Source of the DNA: Arthrobacter sp. MYb227
Lineage (GTDB): Bacteria > Actinomycetota > Actinomycetes > Actinomycetales > Micrococcaceae
NCBI RefSeq assembly: GCF_002975435.1
Contig: NZ_PCPT01000009.1
Coordinates: forward strand, 62,001 to 126,000
DNA: 64,000 bases
Direction: 5' to 3'
Part shown: positions 28,016-36,089 of the stretch, piece by piece
Numbering within the stretch: position 1 is the first letter of the stretch
Layout: every line of letters begins with the position of its first letter
Program-made: the position numbers and the translations under genes
Notes under the pieces: generated by a model
Databases searched by the model: none
What the model was told of the DNA's origin: nothing
The model's input: the letters and a program-made list of their open reading frames with translations, nothing else

Positions 28016-28936
28016 CTATCGGTTTTCCGGTGCGATGCGCATCCCACGCTCGCTTGCCGGATCGGTTGTCAACACCCACGGTTGTGTGGGTAGAAGTGCT
28101 GGATCAAAGGCCGCCAGCGCGGCTTGTAAAGAATTAGTTGGCAATCCCAGAGAGGCGAGCATCATGGACCGGGCTTGCTGTGCATCAATCCCGTGCACCG
28201 CAAGCTGGGAAAGGGTCACCGAGCCATCGCGTTTAGCCAAACGCTTACCTTCGGTATTTAACGCCAGGGGGACATGAGCATAAACAGGTATTTGATAGCC
28301 GAGTAAGTTGGCAAGATAAGCCTGTCTGGGAGCCGAAGATAACAGGTCATCGCCGCGCACCACCTGATCGATACCTTGGAGTCCATCGTCAACCACTACG
28401 GCAAGGTTATATGCCGGAACCCCATCATTTCGCAGCACCACAAAGTCATCAACAACACCAGTAAACTTTCCGTGCAAGACATCGGTGATGGTGTACTCGG
28501 TAGCCTCACTGCGAAGACGCAATGCGGCCGGGCGTACCTCACGCTTGGCGGCCAGCTGGGTTGGGGTGAGGTTACGACAGGTTCCCGGGTAGGTCCCGGG
28601 TGCTGCATGCGGTGCACTTGAGGCCTCGGAAATATCCTTGCGCGTACAGAAGCATTCAAAAAGTAGACGGTGTTCACGCAGTTGCGTGATGACCGAAGCA
28701 TAAATTTCTGCTCGATCCGATTGGCGGACACTCGGAGCATCCCAATCCAACCCAATGGCGCGCAGATCGGCTAGTTGGAGTTCTTCGGCACCGGCTCTGG
28801 CCCGGTCAAGATCTTCAACACGCATCAGGAAAGCACGGTTAGTGGAACGGGCAAAAAGCCATGCAAGTATCGCTGTGCGTAGGTTGCCTAGATGAAGTTC
28901 GCCGGAGGGGCTAGGGGCAAAACGTCCGGCACCCAT
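28016..28936 (-). CDS. gluQ: Glutamyl-Q tRNA(Asp) synthetase
   Basis: A truncated class I aminoacyl-tRNA synthetase paralogue that attaches glutamate to the queuosine base of tRNA(Asp). At 306 residues it lacks the anticodon-binding half of GluRS, as the family does. The HIGH motif is FAPSPSGELHLGNL, and the KMSKS-equivalent is GKRLAKRDGSVTL. The zinc-binding cysteines seen in this family appear as FECFCTRKD...YPGTCR. The ATG at 28936 has GGAG upstream; upstream frame to 29071 would run through the SRP RNA gene. It is followed closely by dnaX on the same strand. Confidence 0.92.
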   Translation of the reverse strand: MGAGRFAPSPSGELHLGNLRTAILAWLFARSTNRAFLMRVEDLDRARAGAEELQLADLRAIGLDWDAPSVRQSDRAEIYASVITQLREHRLLFECFCTRKDISEASSAPHAAPGTYPGTCRNLTPTQLAAKREVRPAALRLRSEATEYTITDVLHGKFTGVVDDFVVLRNDGVPAYNLAVVVDDGLQGIDQVVRGDDLLSSAPRQAYLANLLGYQIPVYAHVPLALNTEGKRLAKRDGSVTLSQLAVHGIDAQQARSMMLASLGLPTNSLQAALAAFDPALLPTQPWVLTTDPASERGMRIAPENR

Positions 28937-28991
28937 GAGAACTCCTTTACTTACATCGTTTACGCCTTGACCTCTAAGGGAAGACAGTAAA

Positions 28992-29080
28992 GGCCCCTCA
29001 TGCACCTGCCAGAGCCCATCTACCCTTGCTACCTTCCGGTCCTGGGGGAGTTCAACAGGATGACACCACATGAGGGGCCG
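28992..29080 (-). ncRNA. ffs: Signal recognition particle RNA, small (4.5S) type
   Basis: The minus strand carries the conserved SRP domain IV: closing stem GGCCCCTCATG at one end and CATGAGGGGCC at the other, the TCATCCTGTTGAACTCCCC side, the GGACCGGAAGGTAGCAAGGG loop with its GGAA tetraloop, and the TAGATGGGCTCTGG return side. It folds as a single hairpin of about 89 bases. It binds Ffh for co-translational membrane targeting. A TAGACT -10 box lies at 29087-29092, seven bases upstream of the 5' end. Confidence 0.95.
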
Positions 29081-29131
29081 TCAAATAGTCTACCCGATCA
29101 ATGCCCGCGGCCGTAAATCGGTGGGAGGAGG

Positions 29132-30700
29132 TTAGAGATGGTCTGATTCATTTTCTGGAAAACCGGGAATCACCTCGTGCTCATCCCAGCCTAGTAAACG
29201 TCGGGTTTGCGCGTCTAGATGGTTCATTGGAAGCATTTCTTGTGCGGGCTCAGGGACTGGATTCAGCGCATGGGGATACACGAGACCATCGGGTAACTCC
29301 AGCTGGGTTACTCCGTGCGGGGTCCGCCACTGAATACACCCATTGCCCAGATATACGGCTTCCCACCCCAGAACGTGTTTGTAGACCTGGTGCCGTTTGC
29401 ATAGATACTCGACGTTTTGCTCGCTCGTCGTACCGCCCTTGGCCCACGCCTCGATGTGATCAATTTCCGAAACCATTGGCGCTCGCCGACAACCCGGAAA
29501 CCTGCAATGTTCATCGCGTACCCGCAAAAAGTCCCGCAAAGCCTTCGAAGGCTTGTAGCGTTTGCGGCCCAAATCAAGGATTGCCCCGGTCCATGGATCG
29601 GTAAGAATCGCTTTGAGTGCGGGAGCTTTGGCTGCAAGTTTTAGCGCGGCACCAAGTGGAATAGGGCCATAACCTTCAAGACTGGCGATGCCTCGCTCCG
29701 GATTGGTCAGTAATTCGAGAGCTGGGATGGTTAACCCCACGAAGAGTGCCGAGTGTTTGTTTTTAGTTGCCGGCCAACCGTCAATGAGGCTGTCACGAAA
29801 GACATCGGCTCGTAGTTGGCCTACTCCGCGCTCTTCCTCGGCTGCCAAAAGGCGATCCGCATGAGTGTTTACGGTGTTATAGATGGCCAGTACATCTTCG
29901 GCAGGTAAATAGGCTTGAAGAATCGCCATCCCGTCTGCCTCCGGCCACCACATCAAGGAACGGCCGCCCTCGGCACGAGCTCTGCGGTGGGCGGCAGGCT
30001 CGGGGTGTAGCTTTTCGCGTTGGCGCTTAATGCGTAGCGCCATTGAAGCATCCGAGGCTGTCAGTGCCGTGGGAAGCAGCGATGCCTCGATTTGCTTGGC
30101 GGTCGCCAGGGGGATGTCTCGGGTTTGTTTCACTAGTGCTCCGGCTGTGCGCCCGGTAATTGTCCCGCGACACAATTCAAAGAGTGAATCCTCGTGAACA
30201 TAACGTAGCCCTTCGGCTGTTGCGAGTTTATTGAAGGTCGCTCGTTCCGAGGACCTGCTCACCATAGCTGCCTCGGCAACAAATGAGGAACGGTTGAGAT
30301 CTTGATCTAATCGTGAGATCGGGTATCCATGGGTCTCAACTTCTTGCTTGTAATCAAAGAGTGTTGGGTTTTCCTCCGAGAGGGGAGTCGGCAGACCTCG
30401 TTGGACCATCTCACTTGTATCTGCAAGGACCATTGACTCAAGCCCGTCGAGCATTGCACGAATCTCACTGATGGAACGTAGTTGGTTCAGTCCCGCGGCA
30501 GGTGTTTTTGGTGTACCTAATGATGTGAGCTTGGTAACCGCAATGCGTAGAGGGTCAGTGGAGAGCAGGCGTTCGATGCCAGCGATCCAGTTACCATCTG
30601 CATCGGGGCAATATCGAGCTCCCGCTGGCGGTATGTCTGGGCGCTCTGGCCCCGTATTTGTCTGGTGAGCGGCAAGTTTTCCCATAATTGATTCCAGCAT
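29132..30700 (-). CDS. DUF222 and HNH endonuclease domain protein (13E12-type)
   Basis: A 522-residue member of the actinobacterial DUF222-HNH group, often present in many copies per genome. The DUF222 part covers about 40-380 (LEPESMVLADTSEM-type helices, RLDQDLNRSSFVAEAAM, ALVKQTRDIPLATAKQIEA). The C-terminal HNH nuclease has the zinc and catalytic pattern RDEHCRFPGCRRAP, EIDHIEAWAKGGTTSEQNVEYLCKRHQ, where DH and the later H are the catalytic residues. Role is unproven; mobile or homing behaviour has been suggested for relatives. Start is uncertain: TTG 30709, ATG 30700 and ATG 30685 are all in frame. It sits between ffs and tRNA-Ser. Confidence 0.82.
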   Translation of the reverse strand: MLESIMGKLAAHQTNTGPERPDIPPAGARYCPDADGNWIAGIERLLSTDPLRIAVTKLTSLGTPKTPAAGLNQLRSISEIRAMLDGLESMVLADTSEMVQRGLPTPLSEENPTLFDYKQEVETHGYPISRLDQDLNRSSFVAEAAMVSRSSERATFNKLATAEGLRYVHEDSLFELCRGTITGRTAGALVKQTRDIPLATAKQIEASLLPTALTASDASMALRIKRQREKLHPEPAAHRRARAEGGRSLMWWPEADGMAILQAYLPAEDVLAIYNTVNTHADRLLAAEEERGVGQLRADVFRDSLIDGWPATKNKHSALFVGLTIPALELLTNPERGIASLEGYGPIPLGAALKLAAKAPALKAILTDPWTGAILDLGRKRYKPSKALRDFLRVRDEHCRFPGCRRAPMVSEIDHIEAWAKGGTTSEQNVEYLCKRHQVYKHVLGWEAVYLGNGCIQWRTPHGVTQLELPDGLVYPHALNPVPEPAQEMLPMNHLDAQTRRLLGWDEHEVIPGFPENESDHL

Positions 30701-30858
30701 GACGGACAAATAGATGGGGCGGAAAGGGCGGGGTTGTGGAGAACTTAGGACGTTGGAAAGGGTTCGTATCGTGTGGTGGATAGTGCCAAGAATTTACGAA
30801 AATTGCTCCTAGCTAGTGGGCGCATAATTCTCGATTCGTCGTCTCCGGAAATGTCCGC

Positions 30859-30864
30859 TATGCT
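30859..30864 (+). promoter_or_regulatory. Probable -10 box of the tRNA-Ser gene
   Basis: TATGCT lies 24 bases upstream of the mature tRNA 5' end, with TTCGTC (30835-30840) as a fair -35 match at an 18-base spacing. Confidence 0.4.
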
Positions 30865-30888
30865 AGAACCTGCTTTTAGAAGCAAGCT

Positions 30889-30973
30889 GGAGGATTCGCC
30901 TAGCGGCCTATGGCGCACGCCTGGAACGCGTGTTGGGTTCACGCCCTCGGGGGTTCAAATCCCCCATCCTCCG
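30889..30973 (+). tRNA. tRNA-Ser (anticodon GGA)
   Basis: An 85-base class II tRNA. The acceptor stem GGAGGAT (30889-30895) pairs with ATCCTCC (30966-30972), followed by the serine discriminator G at 30973. The anticodon loop CTGGAAC gives GGA at 30923-30925; a long variable arm and GGTTCAAAT in the T loop fit tRNA-Ser. CCA is not encoded. Confidence 0.96.
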
Positions 30974-30980
30974 CGGATAC

Positions 30981-31017
30981 AGTAAGACCCCTGAGTAATC
31001 AGGGGTCTTACTGTTTT
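30981..31017 (+). terminator. Rho-independent terminator of tRNA-Ser
   Basis: A perfect 14-bp stem (30981-30994 and 30999-31012) with a GTAA loop is followed by GTTTT, eight bases after the tRNA 3' end. Confidence 0.92.
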
Positions 31018-31249
31018 AAGAACTGCGCCTTGTTTCGACGTCACGGGTTTGGGCGTATAGAGGGGTGAGCGCAGAGCGGAGTGATAATGCTCCCCCAATA
31101 TCCGAATTGCGCTTTAGTTTGTCCAATATATGAGACTTGCAACCCATTACAGGTGCTATTCCCTGAACTTTAGTTCCGAAGTCAATAGACTGGCGAAGTA
31201 CTTGAACCGTCAAGAGACGGTATTTCGGACTGGGGAAAGGGTACGCCCG

Positions 31250-32014
31250 ATGAGCGAAAAGCGAATGGCAGTCATTGTCGAAGACGATGAGGATATTCGA
31301 GGATTACTTGAAGTGGTCCTGCAACAATCGGGCTTTGATGTGTTCTCCACCGAATCTGGCATCAATGGTGTAGCGCTTGTCGCGCAGCACAATCCAGATT
31401 TGGTGACCCTAGATCTGGGACTACCGGATATTGATGGTTTTGAAACCGCACGTCGCATTCGTGCGGTGTCCGACGCCCACATCGTGATGCTTACTGCTCG
31501 TACCGATGAAATTGATACGGTGCTGGGTCTTGAGGCGGGTGCCGATGAATATGTCACCAAACCTTTCCGCCCACGAGAACTCAGGGCTCGGGTTGATGCG
31601 ATTATGCGCCGACGCGGAGTACGCGCTCAGACCCTTACGCAAGACCGCGTCAATGCTGAAGAAGCGAAAACCGTAGAAATCCAAGAAACTAGTCAAGCGC
31701 TCAACGGGTTGACGCTGAACTCCGCAACCTACACCGTTGAGGTGGAGGGGAAGCCTAAGAGCGTAACGCCTACGGAATTTATCTTGCTTGAGACTCTATT
31801 GGACTCTGCGGGACATATTCGCACCAAAAGTGATTTGGTTCGTCGCCTGCGTGATGAAGAAAGCCATTCTGGAACGTTTGTCTCGGCTTCCGATGAACGA
31901 TCGGTGGAAGTGCATTTGGGGAACCTGCGTCGCAAACTTGGTGACTCGGCAGCTGAGCCGCGCTGGATTGAAACTGTACGCGGCGTTGGGTACCGGTCGG
32001 CAGCCAAGAGATAG
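31250..32014 (+). CDS. OmpR-family response regulator
   Basis: A 254-residue DNA-binding response regulator. Receiver domain at about 5-120: acidic pair in VIVEDDED, phosphoacceptor Asp in LVTLDLGLPD, MLTAR and YVTKPFRPREL. The winged-helix output domain covers about 155-252 and ends in ERSVEVHLGNLRRKLGD...IETVRGVGYR. The linker of about 30 residues is longer than usual. The ATG at 31250 has a GGGGAAAGG site; upstream frame from 31130 is not conserved. It converges on an Hpt-like gene, and a histidine kinase lies beyond; these three may form one signalling set. Confidence 0.93.
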   Translation: MSEKRMAVIVEDDEDIRGLLEVVLQQSGFDVFSTESGINGVALVAQHNPDLVTLDLGLPDIDGFETARRIRAVSDAHIVMLTARTDEIDTVLGLEAGADEYVTKPFRPRELRARVDAIMRRRGVRAQTLTQDRVNAEEAKTVEIQETSQALNGLTLNSATYTVEVEGKPKSVTPTEFILLETLLDSAGHIRTKSDLVRRLRDEESHSGTFVSASDERSVEVHLGNLRRKLGDSAAEPRWIETVRGVGYRSAAKR

Positions 32015-32036
32015 CGTTGTTTTGGACGTGGTTCAA

Positions 32037-32429
32037 CTATTCGTTGAAGCGGTTCGAAAGAATCTGAATAGAACGCAAACCGATCTCGCGGGCCCGGTTT
32101 ATGAGCTCCGACAAATGATCAAACAACCCGTCTCTAAAAGCTCGAAATAGGGCTTCAGCAAGTTCGGCCAAAGCAGTAGCACCTGCCATAAATGCACCAG
32201 ATTTCAGGGACAATGCTGCGTCTTGGCCCGCAACGCTATTGATTCCCCGCATTGCTTCTTCTAGGCGGCTGAGCCGTGTTGGCAGCATAGCGCAAAACTG
32301 CATGACAAATCGAGATGTGTACTCGTCGCCCAGATCCTCTGCCAATTTATCTAGAGTCCCGGGGCACACCATGGAATCCAGCGCACCGGTTGACATTGCC
32401 ATGCTGACATTCTCCGGGCTAAAGCTCAT
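32037..32429 (-). CDS. Hpt-like four-helix protein lacking the phosphoacceptor histidine
   Basis: A protein of about 130 residues that resembles a histidine phosphotransfer domain: LDKLAEDLGDEYTSRFVMQFCAMLPTRLSRLEEAM followed by the active-site helix. In that helix the usual AAHSLKGSA pattern reads AALSLKSGA, so leucine replaces the phosphorylated histidine. The protein therefore probably cannot act in a phosphorelay, though it may bind a receiver domain. The start is unclear; ATGs at 32429 and 32402 and the long form from 32555 are all in frame. It lies between, and on the opposite strand to, the response regulator, downstream of the kinase. Confidence 0.65.
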   Translation of the reverse strand: MSFSPENVSMAMSTGALDSMVCPGTLDKLAEDLGDEYTSRFVMQFCAMLPTRLSRLEEAMRGINSVAGQDAALSLKSGAFMAGATALAELAEALFRAFRDGLFDHLSELINRAREIGLRSIQILSNRFNE

Positions 32430-32671
32430 GATCAGGTACCCCATAGGCTCAAGGATTGCGCAAGAAGTTGCTAAATGAACCTGCGTCATCATTGTGGAAA
32501 AGTTGTCCGAGACCTTGCGGTGAAATTGATATTGGCACGGAATAGTCAATATCACGCTACGGATACAGTACAGATCACGTGGATGGGGAAGATAGGCATT
32601 CCTTTGCAGGATGGCCGTGGGAAGTCGCTAATGCCTTGGGGGCACTAGCGGCTACCGACTAGCGGCTCAGG

Positions 32672-32702
32672 CGGGTCAAAGATCTTGGGGATCTTTGACC
32701 CG
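32672..32702. terminator. Hairpin downstream of the histidine kinase gene
   Basis: A perfect 13-bp stem (32672-32684 and 32690-32702, CGGGTCAAAGATC) with a five-base loop lies 26 bases past the kinase stop. The T-rich side (TTTCTGCGTTTT) is on the plus strand. It separates the kinase from the Hpt-like gene. Confidence 0.65.
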
Positions 32703-32727
32703 TTTCTGCGTTTTAGAAACATTGCTT

Positions 32728-34446
32728 TTAGACAGGCTGGCCCGGGAAGTGACGTGGAATACTCACGATTACCCGTGTGCCTTGGCTCAGTTCGCTACTC
32801 AAAGCTATGTTTCCGCCATGGCTTTCCACTAGTTCCTTGGTGATGGCCAACCCAAGGCCTACTCCGGGTAAACCGGAACGACGTGCTTCTTCACTTCTAA
32901 AGAACCGGGTGAAGATCTCCTTTTGAGCATCGACAGAAATTCCGTGTCCGGTGTCAATTACTGTGAATCGAATCTGAGCGCTATCACTTTCCATCTCAAT
33001 GCGCACAGAATCCCCAGCATTTGAGTACTTGATAGCGTTGGTTACTAAATTGTCGATGACCTGGCCTAAGCGCAAGGAATCACCATGAACCTGCTCATGA
33101 TTGAGGGGACCGTGAGACAGTTCGATTCCTGCTGTGGCAGCACGCGGGATGAGTGATTCTAGGCGCGTAGCAATAAGTGCCCCTAGATCTAGCGGGGCCG
33201 AAGCCAGCTTATGTTTCCCGGCAGCTGCCGCCAACAAATCGTTGACCATGTTCAAAAGCCTGTCGGTGTTTCGGGATATCACACCCAAAGAATTTCTTGT
33301 TTTGGTATTAAAATGTGGATCGTCTTCAAGTATCTCCAAATACCCCATGATCGAGGTTAGCGGAGTGCGAAGTTCGTGGCTGACGTTGGCCAGGAATCGA
33401 TCTTTCGTTTTAGAAGCCTCAACCATCTCAGACACGTCCTTAAACACAACCACGGCACCATCATGAGCACCAGATTCGTCGAAGAGCCCACGTGCCGACG
33501 TCGAATGGTATCTAGGATCTTCTAGAGGCCCCAGCGCGATCAACTCGTCGCTGAATTCATGACGGTTAATGGCCCTCAGCACTGGTCGGTCGGAGGGAGC
33601 CATTGTCGAAGTATCGGGCTCATAATTTGGCAATACCCTGCGAACCAGCAACTGTGCTTCGGTGGGGTCTTCGATATTCTGAGGTATCGCATGAAGATGC
33701 TGTACTCGCTGGATCTCGTTCATGAGCACATCGTTGCCATCACGATCCACCACTACAAGGCCAACATTTGCGGCGTTGAGAATCGCGTTGAGCAGGTCTG
33801 CTTGACGTTTACTATCGGCCAAGGTGCTGCGTAGTTGGGAATCTTTGAGCGTGGTGTTGTATTCGGCGATCACCGTGGTTGTAGCAAGAGCTAAGAGCAA
33901 GACTGGCACCAAGATGGGCCTAATGACCGTGACGACGGTGAAAGGAATTCCATGGTGGACGAGCTGCAATATTGCTGTGGCAAATGGGACGAGAAAGGAC
34001 AAAGCCAGGGTAATGCGGGGGCAGGCGCCGGACCACGCAAACCAAAAAATTGGGAATCCGGCCAGCAGTGTCAAACCGGTAAGCCACTGTGAGGCGCCTA
34101 TTGAGATAAATGAAGCAGCAATAAACCCGAAGCTCGGGATGACTAAGTAGGTGAATTCGTAGCGAAACTTATCCCAGGGGACGACCCCTGAGGCAACGGT
34201 GCTAGCTGCTACAAGTACGAGACCAATGATGAATAAATAGTCACCAAAGATCTCATCCCTATTCGAGAATTGCGCAATGACACAGGTGAAAAGCACCGCT
34301 AAAAACATCGGTAGTTGGGAAAGAACAACCTTCCGCCTGACCGGGAGGTCGGAAAATGAAGTACCTCCGGTGACCAAGTGCCAGACTCGGTCAAACTGGC
34401 TAACCACCAGATGGCGTTGAAGCTTGTGAGAAGGAGAGGTACTCAT
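32728..34446 (-). CDS. Membrane sensor histidine kinase
   Basis: A 572-residue kinase. About six membrane helices fill residues 35-195 without a large outer domain, so it may sense a signal in or near the membrane. A PAS domain follows (LLNAILNAANVGLVVVDRDGNDVLMNE, about 215-340), then the HisKA box FLANVSHELRTPLTSIMGYL with the phosphoacceptor His, and HATPase motifs NLVTNAIKYSN, DTGHGIS and GLPGVGLGLAITKELVESHGG. It is likely the partner of the OmpR-family regulator across the Hpt-like gene. No Shine-Dalgarno site precedes the ATG; a TATGCT box at 34454-34459 suggests a leaderless transcript. Confidence 0.92.
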   Translation of the reverse strand: MSTSPSHKLQRHLVVSQFDRVWHLVTGGTSFSDLPVRRKVVLSQLPMFLAVLFTCVIAQFSNRDEIFGDYLFIIGLVLVAASTVASGVVPWDKFRYEFTYLVIPSFGFIAASFISIGASQWLTGLTLLAGFPIFWFAWSGACPRITLALSFLVPFATAILQLVHHGIPFTVVTVIRPILVPVLLLALATTTVIAEYNTTLKDSQLRSTLADSKRQADLLNAILNAANVGLVVVDRDGNDVLMNEIQRVQHLHAIPQNIEDPTEAQLLVRRVLPNYEPDTSTMAPSDRPVLRAINRHEFSDELIALGPLEDPRYHSTSARGLFDESGAHDGAVVVFKDVSEMVEASKTKDRFLANVSHELRTPLTSIMGYLEILEDDPHFNTKTRNSLGVISRNTDRLLNMVNDLLAAAAGKHKLASAPLDLGALIATRLESLIPRAATAGIELSHGPLNHEQVHGDSLRLGQVIDNLVTNAIKYSNAGDSVRIEMESDSAQIRFTVIDTGHGISVDAQKEIFTRFFRSEEARRSGLPGVGLGLAITKELVESHGGNIALSSELSQGTRVIVSIPRHFPGQPV

Positions 34447-34453
34447 GTTCTAA

Positions 34454-34459
34454 AGCATA
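34454..34459 (-). promoter_or_regulatory. Possible -10 box of a leaderless kinase transcript
   Basis: On the minus strand TATGCT ends seven bases before the kinase ATG, which would put the start of the RNA at or next to the A of the start codon. No ribosome-binding site is visible. The -35 match is weak. Confidence 0.35.
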
Positions 34460-34580
34460 ATGACTGGCCCCCATGATCTCGTATTTGGCTTGGTAAAACA
34501 CCTTCAGGACAGCCTTTCCAAGGCAACCGATATTTCTATGGATGCTTGTCGTCCGTACCTACTTCGCTACTGAATTTTCC

Positions 34581-35618
34581 TTACACGAGATCGGGGTAGT
34601 GGATTTTTGCTGTCTGCGGGTGAGCTCTTAACCAGCCTTTGAGCACGTTTGCACCATAAGAAGCGAGCATCGGGTTTTCTGGGTCATCGGAAATGCCACG
34701 TGCCGCATCCGCGAGTTCTTTCGGTAGCGGAACTTGATCAATAACGGAGTCAAGGCGCGGAGAGTAGAAGAATGGAACCGAGTAGCGGTCTACTCCGGCA
34801 GGAGGTGCTGTAACTCGGTGGATGGTGGCCATGAGGTAACCATTTGTTGCTACCTCGAGCATTTCACCAAGATTCACGACTAGCGCCCCGTCAATGGGTT
34901 CCACGGCGAGCCATTCCTGCTGACCGTATGGTTGAACTTCTAGACCTCCTACTGAGTCTTGTAGCAGGAGGGTAATGAAACCGTAGTCCGCATGGGTGCC
35001 CACTCCTTGATTTCCAGCCTCTGGCACAAGCCCACCGCCTACGTAGTGAACCAATTTGCCCATCCAAGCCGGATCGGGAGAGAAAGCATGAGCGAAGTAA
35101 TCTTCGGGCAGTCCCAAGCCGATGCTCAAAGCTGCAAGAAGCTCGGCCCCGACCCGTTGCATGAGTTCTGCCCAATCCATGGCAAGGGTCTGAAGCATGG
35201 GGACAGTCGCGGGCCACTGATTATGGCCCTGTAGATTCAGATAGGGGGCGTTTTGAGGAATTTCGTTGAGCGGCTCCCGATCAGGGCCAAAGTCTATTTG
35301 TTCACGTGAATCTACACGGCCACGAGTTATTTCTGCACCGAGCCGAGTATATCCCCGAAACTGAGCCGATGTACGGTTATCAAGTTCAAGCTTTTCCGTA
35401 ACTGGGCGGGCAAAAAACTCAGAAATTGTTTTGAGTAGCTCGCCGGTTTGGCCAGGGCGGGAGCCGAAACCAGTGATTTGAAAGAAGCCAACATTATGGG
35501 CGGCATCGCGCAATGCCGAAATAAAGTTGTCATCGAATTTTCCAGCAGCGTTGCGTGCTAAAGACATATCGAGGACCGGAACCGAGGTAAGAGTTGTGTT
35601 CATGACTCTAGGTTGCAC
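34581..35618 (-). CDS. 2-oxoglutarate/Fe(II)-dependent oxygenase (isopenicillin N synthase-like)
   Basis: A 345-residue cytosolic oxygenase. The N-terminal DIOX_N region has VPVLDMSL and AAHNVGFFQITGFG. The iron site is formed by His and Asp in GTHADYGFITLLLQD and the later His in MATIHRVTAPP; RYSVPFFYSP carries the Arg and Ser that bind 2-oxoglutarate. The substrate cannot be told from sequence; relatives act on amino acids, peptides or small acids. The GTG at 35618 has GAGG at a good distance; an ATG five codons later is an alternative. It is transcribed alone. Confidence 0.88.
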   Translation of the reverse strand: MQPRVMNTTLTSVPVLDMSLARNAAGKFDDNFISALRDAAHNVGFFQITGFGSRPGQTGELLKTISEFFARPVTEKLELDNRTSAQFRGYTRLGAEITRGRVDSREQIDFGPDREPLNEIPQNAPYLNLQGHNQWPATVPMLQTLAMDWAELMQRVGAELLAALSIGLGLPEDYFAHAFSPDPAWMGKLVHYVGGGLVPEAGNQGVGTHADYGFITLLLQDSVGGLEVQPYGQQEWLAVEPIDGALVVNLGEMLEVATNGYLMATIHRVTAPPAGVDRYSVPFFYSPRLDSVIDQVPLPKELADAARGISDDPENPMLASYGANVLKGWLRAHPQTAKIHYPDLV

Positions 35619-35783
35619 CCGGGAACCTCGAATGTGACATCTTTGATGACCTCATATGCAGAAGTATGAATTCTTGAGTCGTCCACCTTGAAATATGCTG
35701 TGAATCGCAGGAAAAATGCGCGACTCGGCTACATAATTGGCCAATCAGGCGATTTGAGCTCGGAAGTTTCCTAAGCTGGTGCA

Positions 35784-36083
35784 GTGATCTTCAAATCTGT
35801 AGGCGATTCACGCCCGTACCCTGACCATGGCTACATCACTCCTCGGGACTGGTCGGCAGTTCCACCCATGCAGGTGCGCCTCGATGAATTGGTGACGACC
35901 AAAAGCATGTTGGATCTTGCCGCATTACTGGCCGAAGATTCAACGTTCTTTGGAGATCTCTTCCCCCATGTGGTTCAGTGGCGCGGGACTCGCTATCTTG
36001 AGGATGGGCTCCACCGCGCGGTACGTACCGCCTTGCACCAGCGTTCGATTCTTCACGCACGTGTCTTGGTCTTGGAGGACTAA
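35784..36083 (+). CDS. Conserved actinobacterial protein, VapB-like by annotation
   Basis: A 99-residue cytosolic protein highly typical of Micrococcaceae: MIFKSVGDSRPYPDHG, VRLDELVTTKSMLDLAALLAEDSTFFGDLFPHVVQW, YLEDGLHRAVRTAL. Databases tend to label it as a VapB-type antitoxin, but no toxin gene is next to it and no clear DNA-binding motif is visible, so the role is open. The start is GTG at 35784. It is followed after six bases by the LytR_C gene, a pairing that suggests a shared transcript. Confidence 0.7.
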   Translation: MIFKSVGDSRPYPDHGYITPRDWSAVPPMQVRLDELVTTKSMLDLAALLAEDSTFFGDLFPHVVQWRGTRYLEDGLHRAVRTALHQRSILHARVLVLED

Positions 36084-36089
36084 TCGGCG

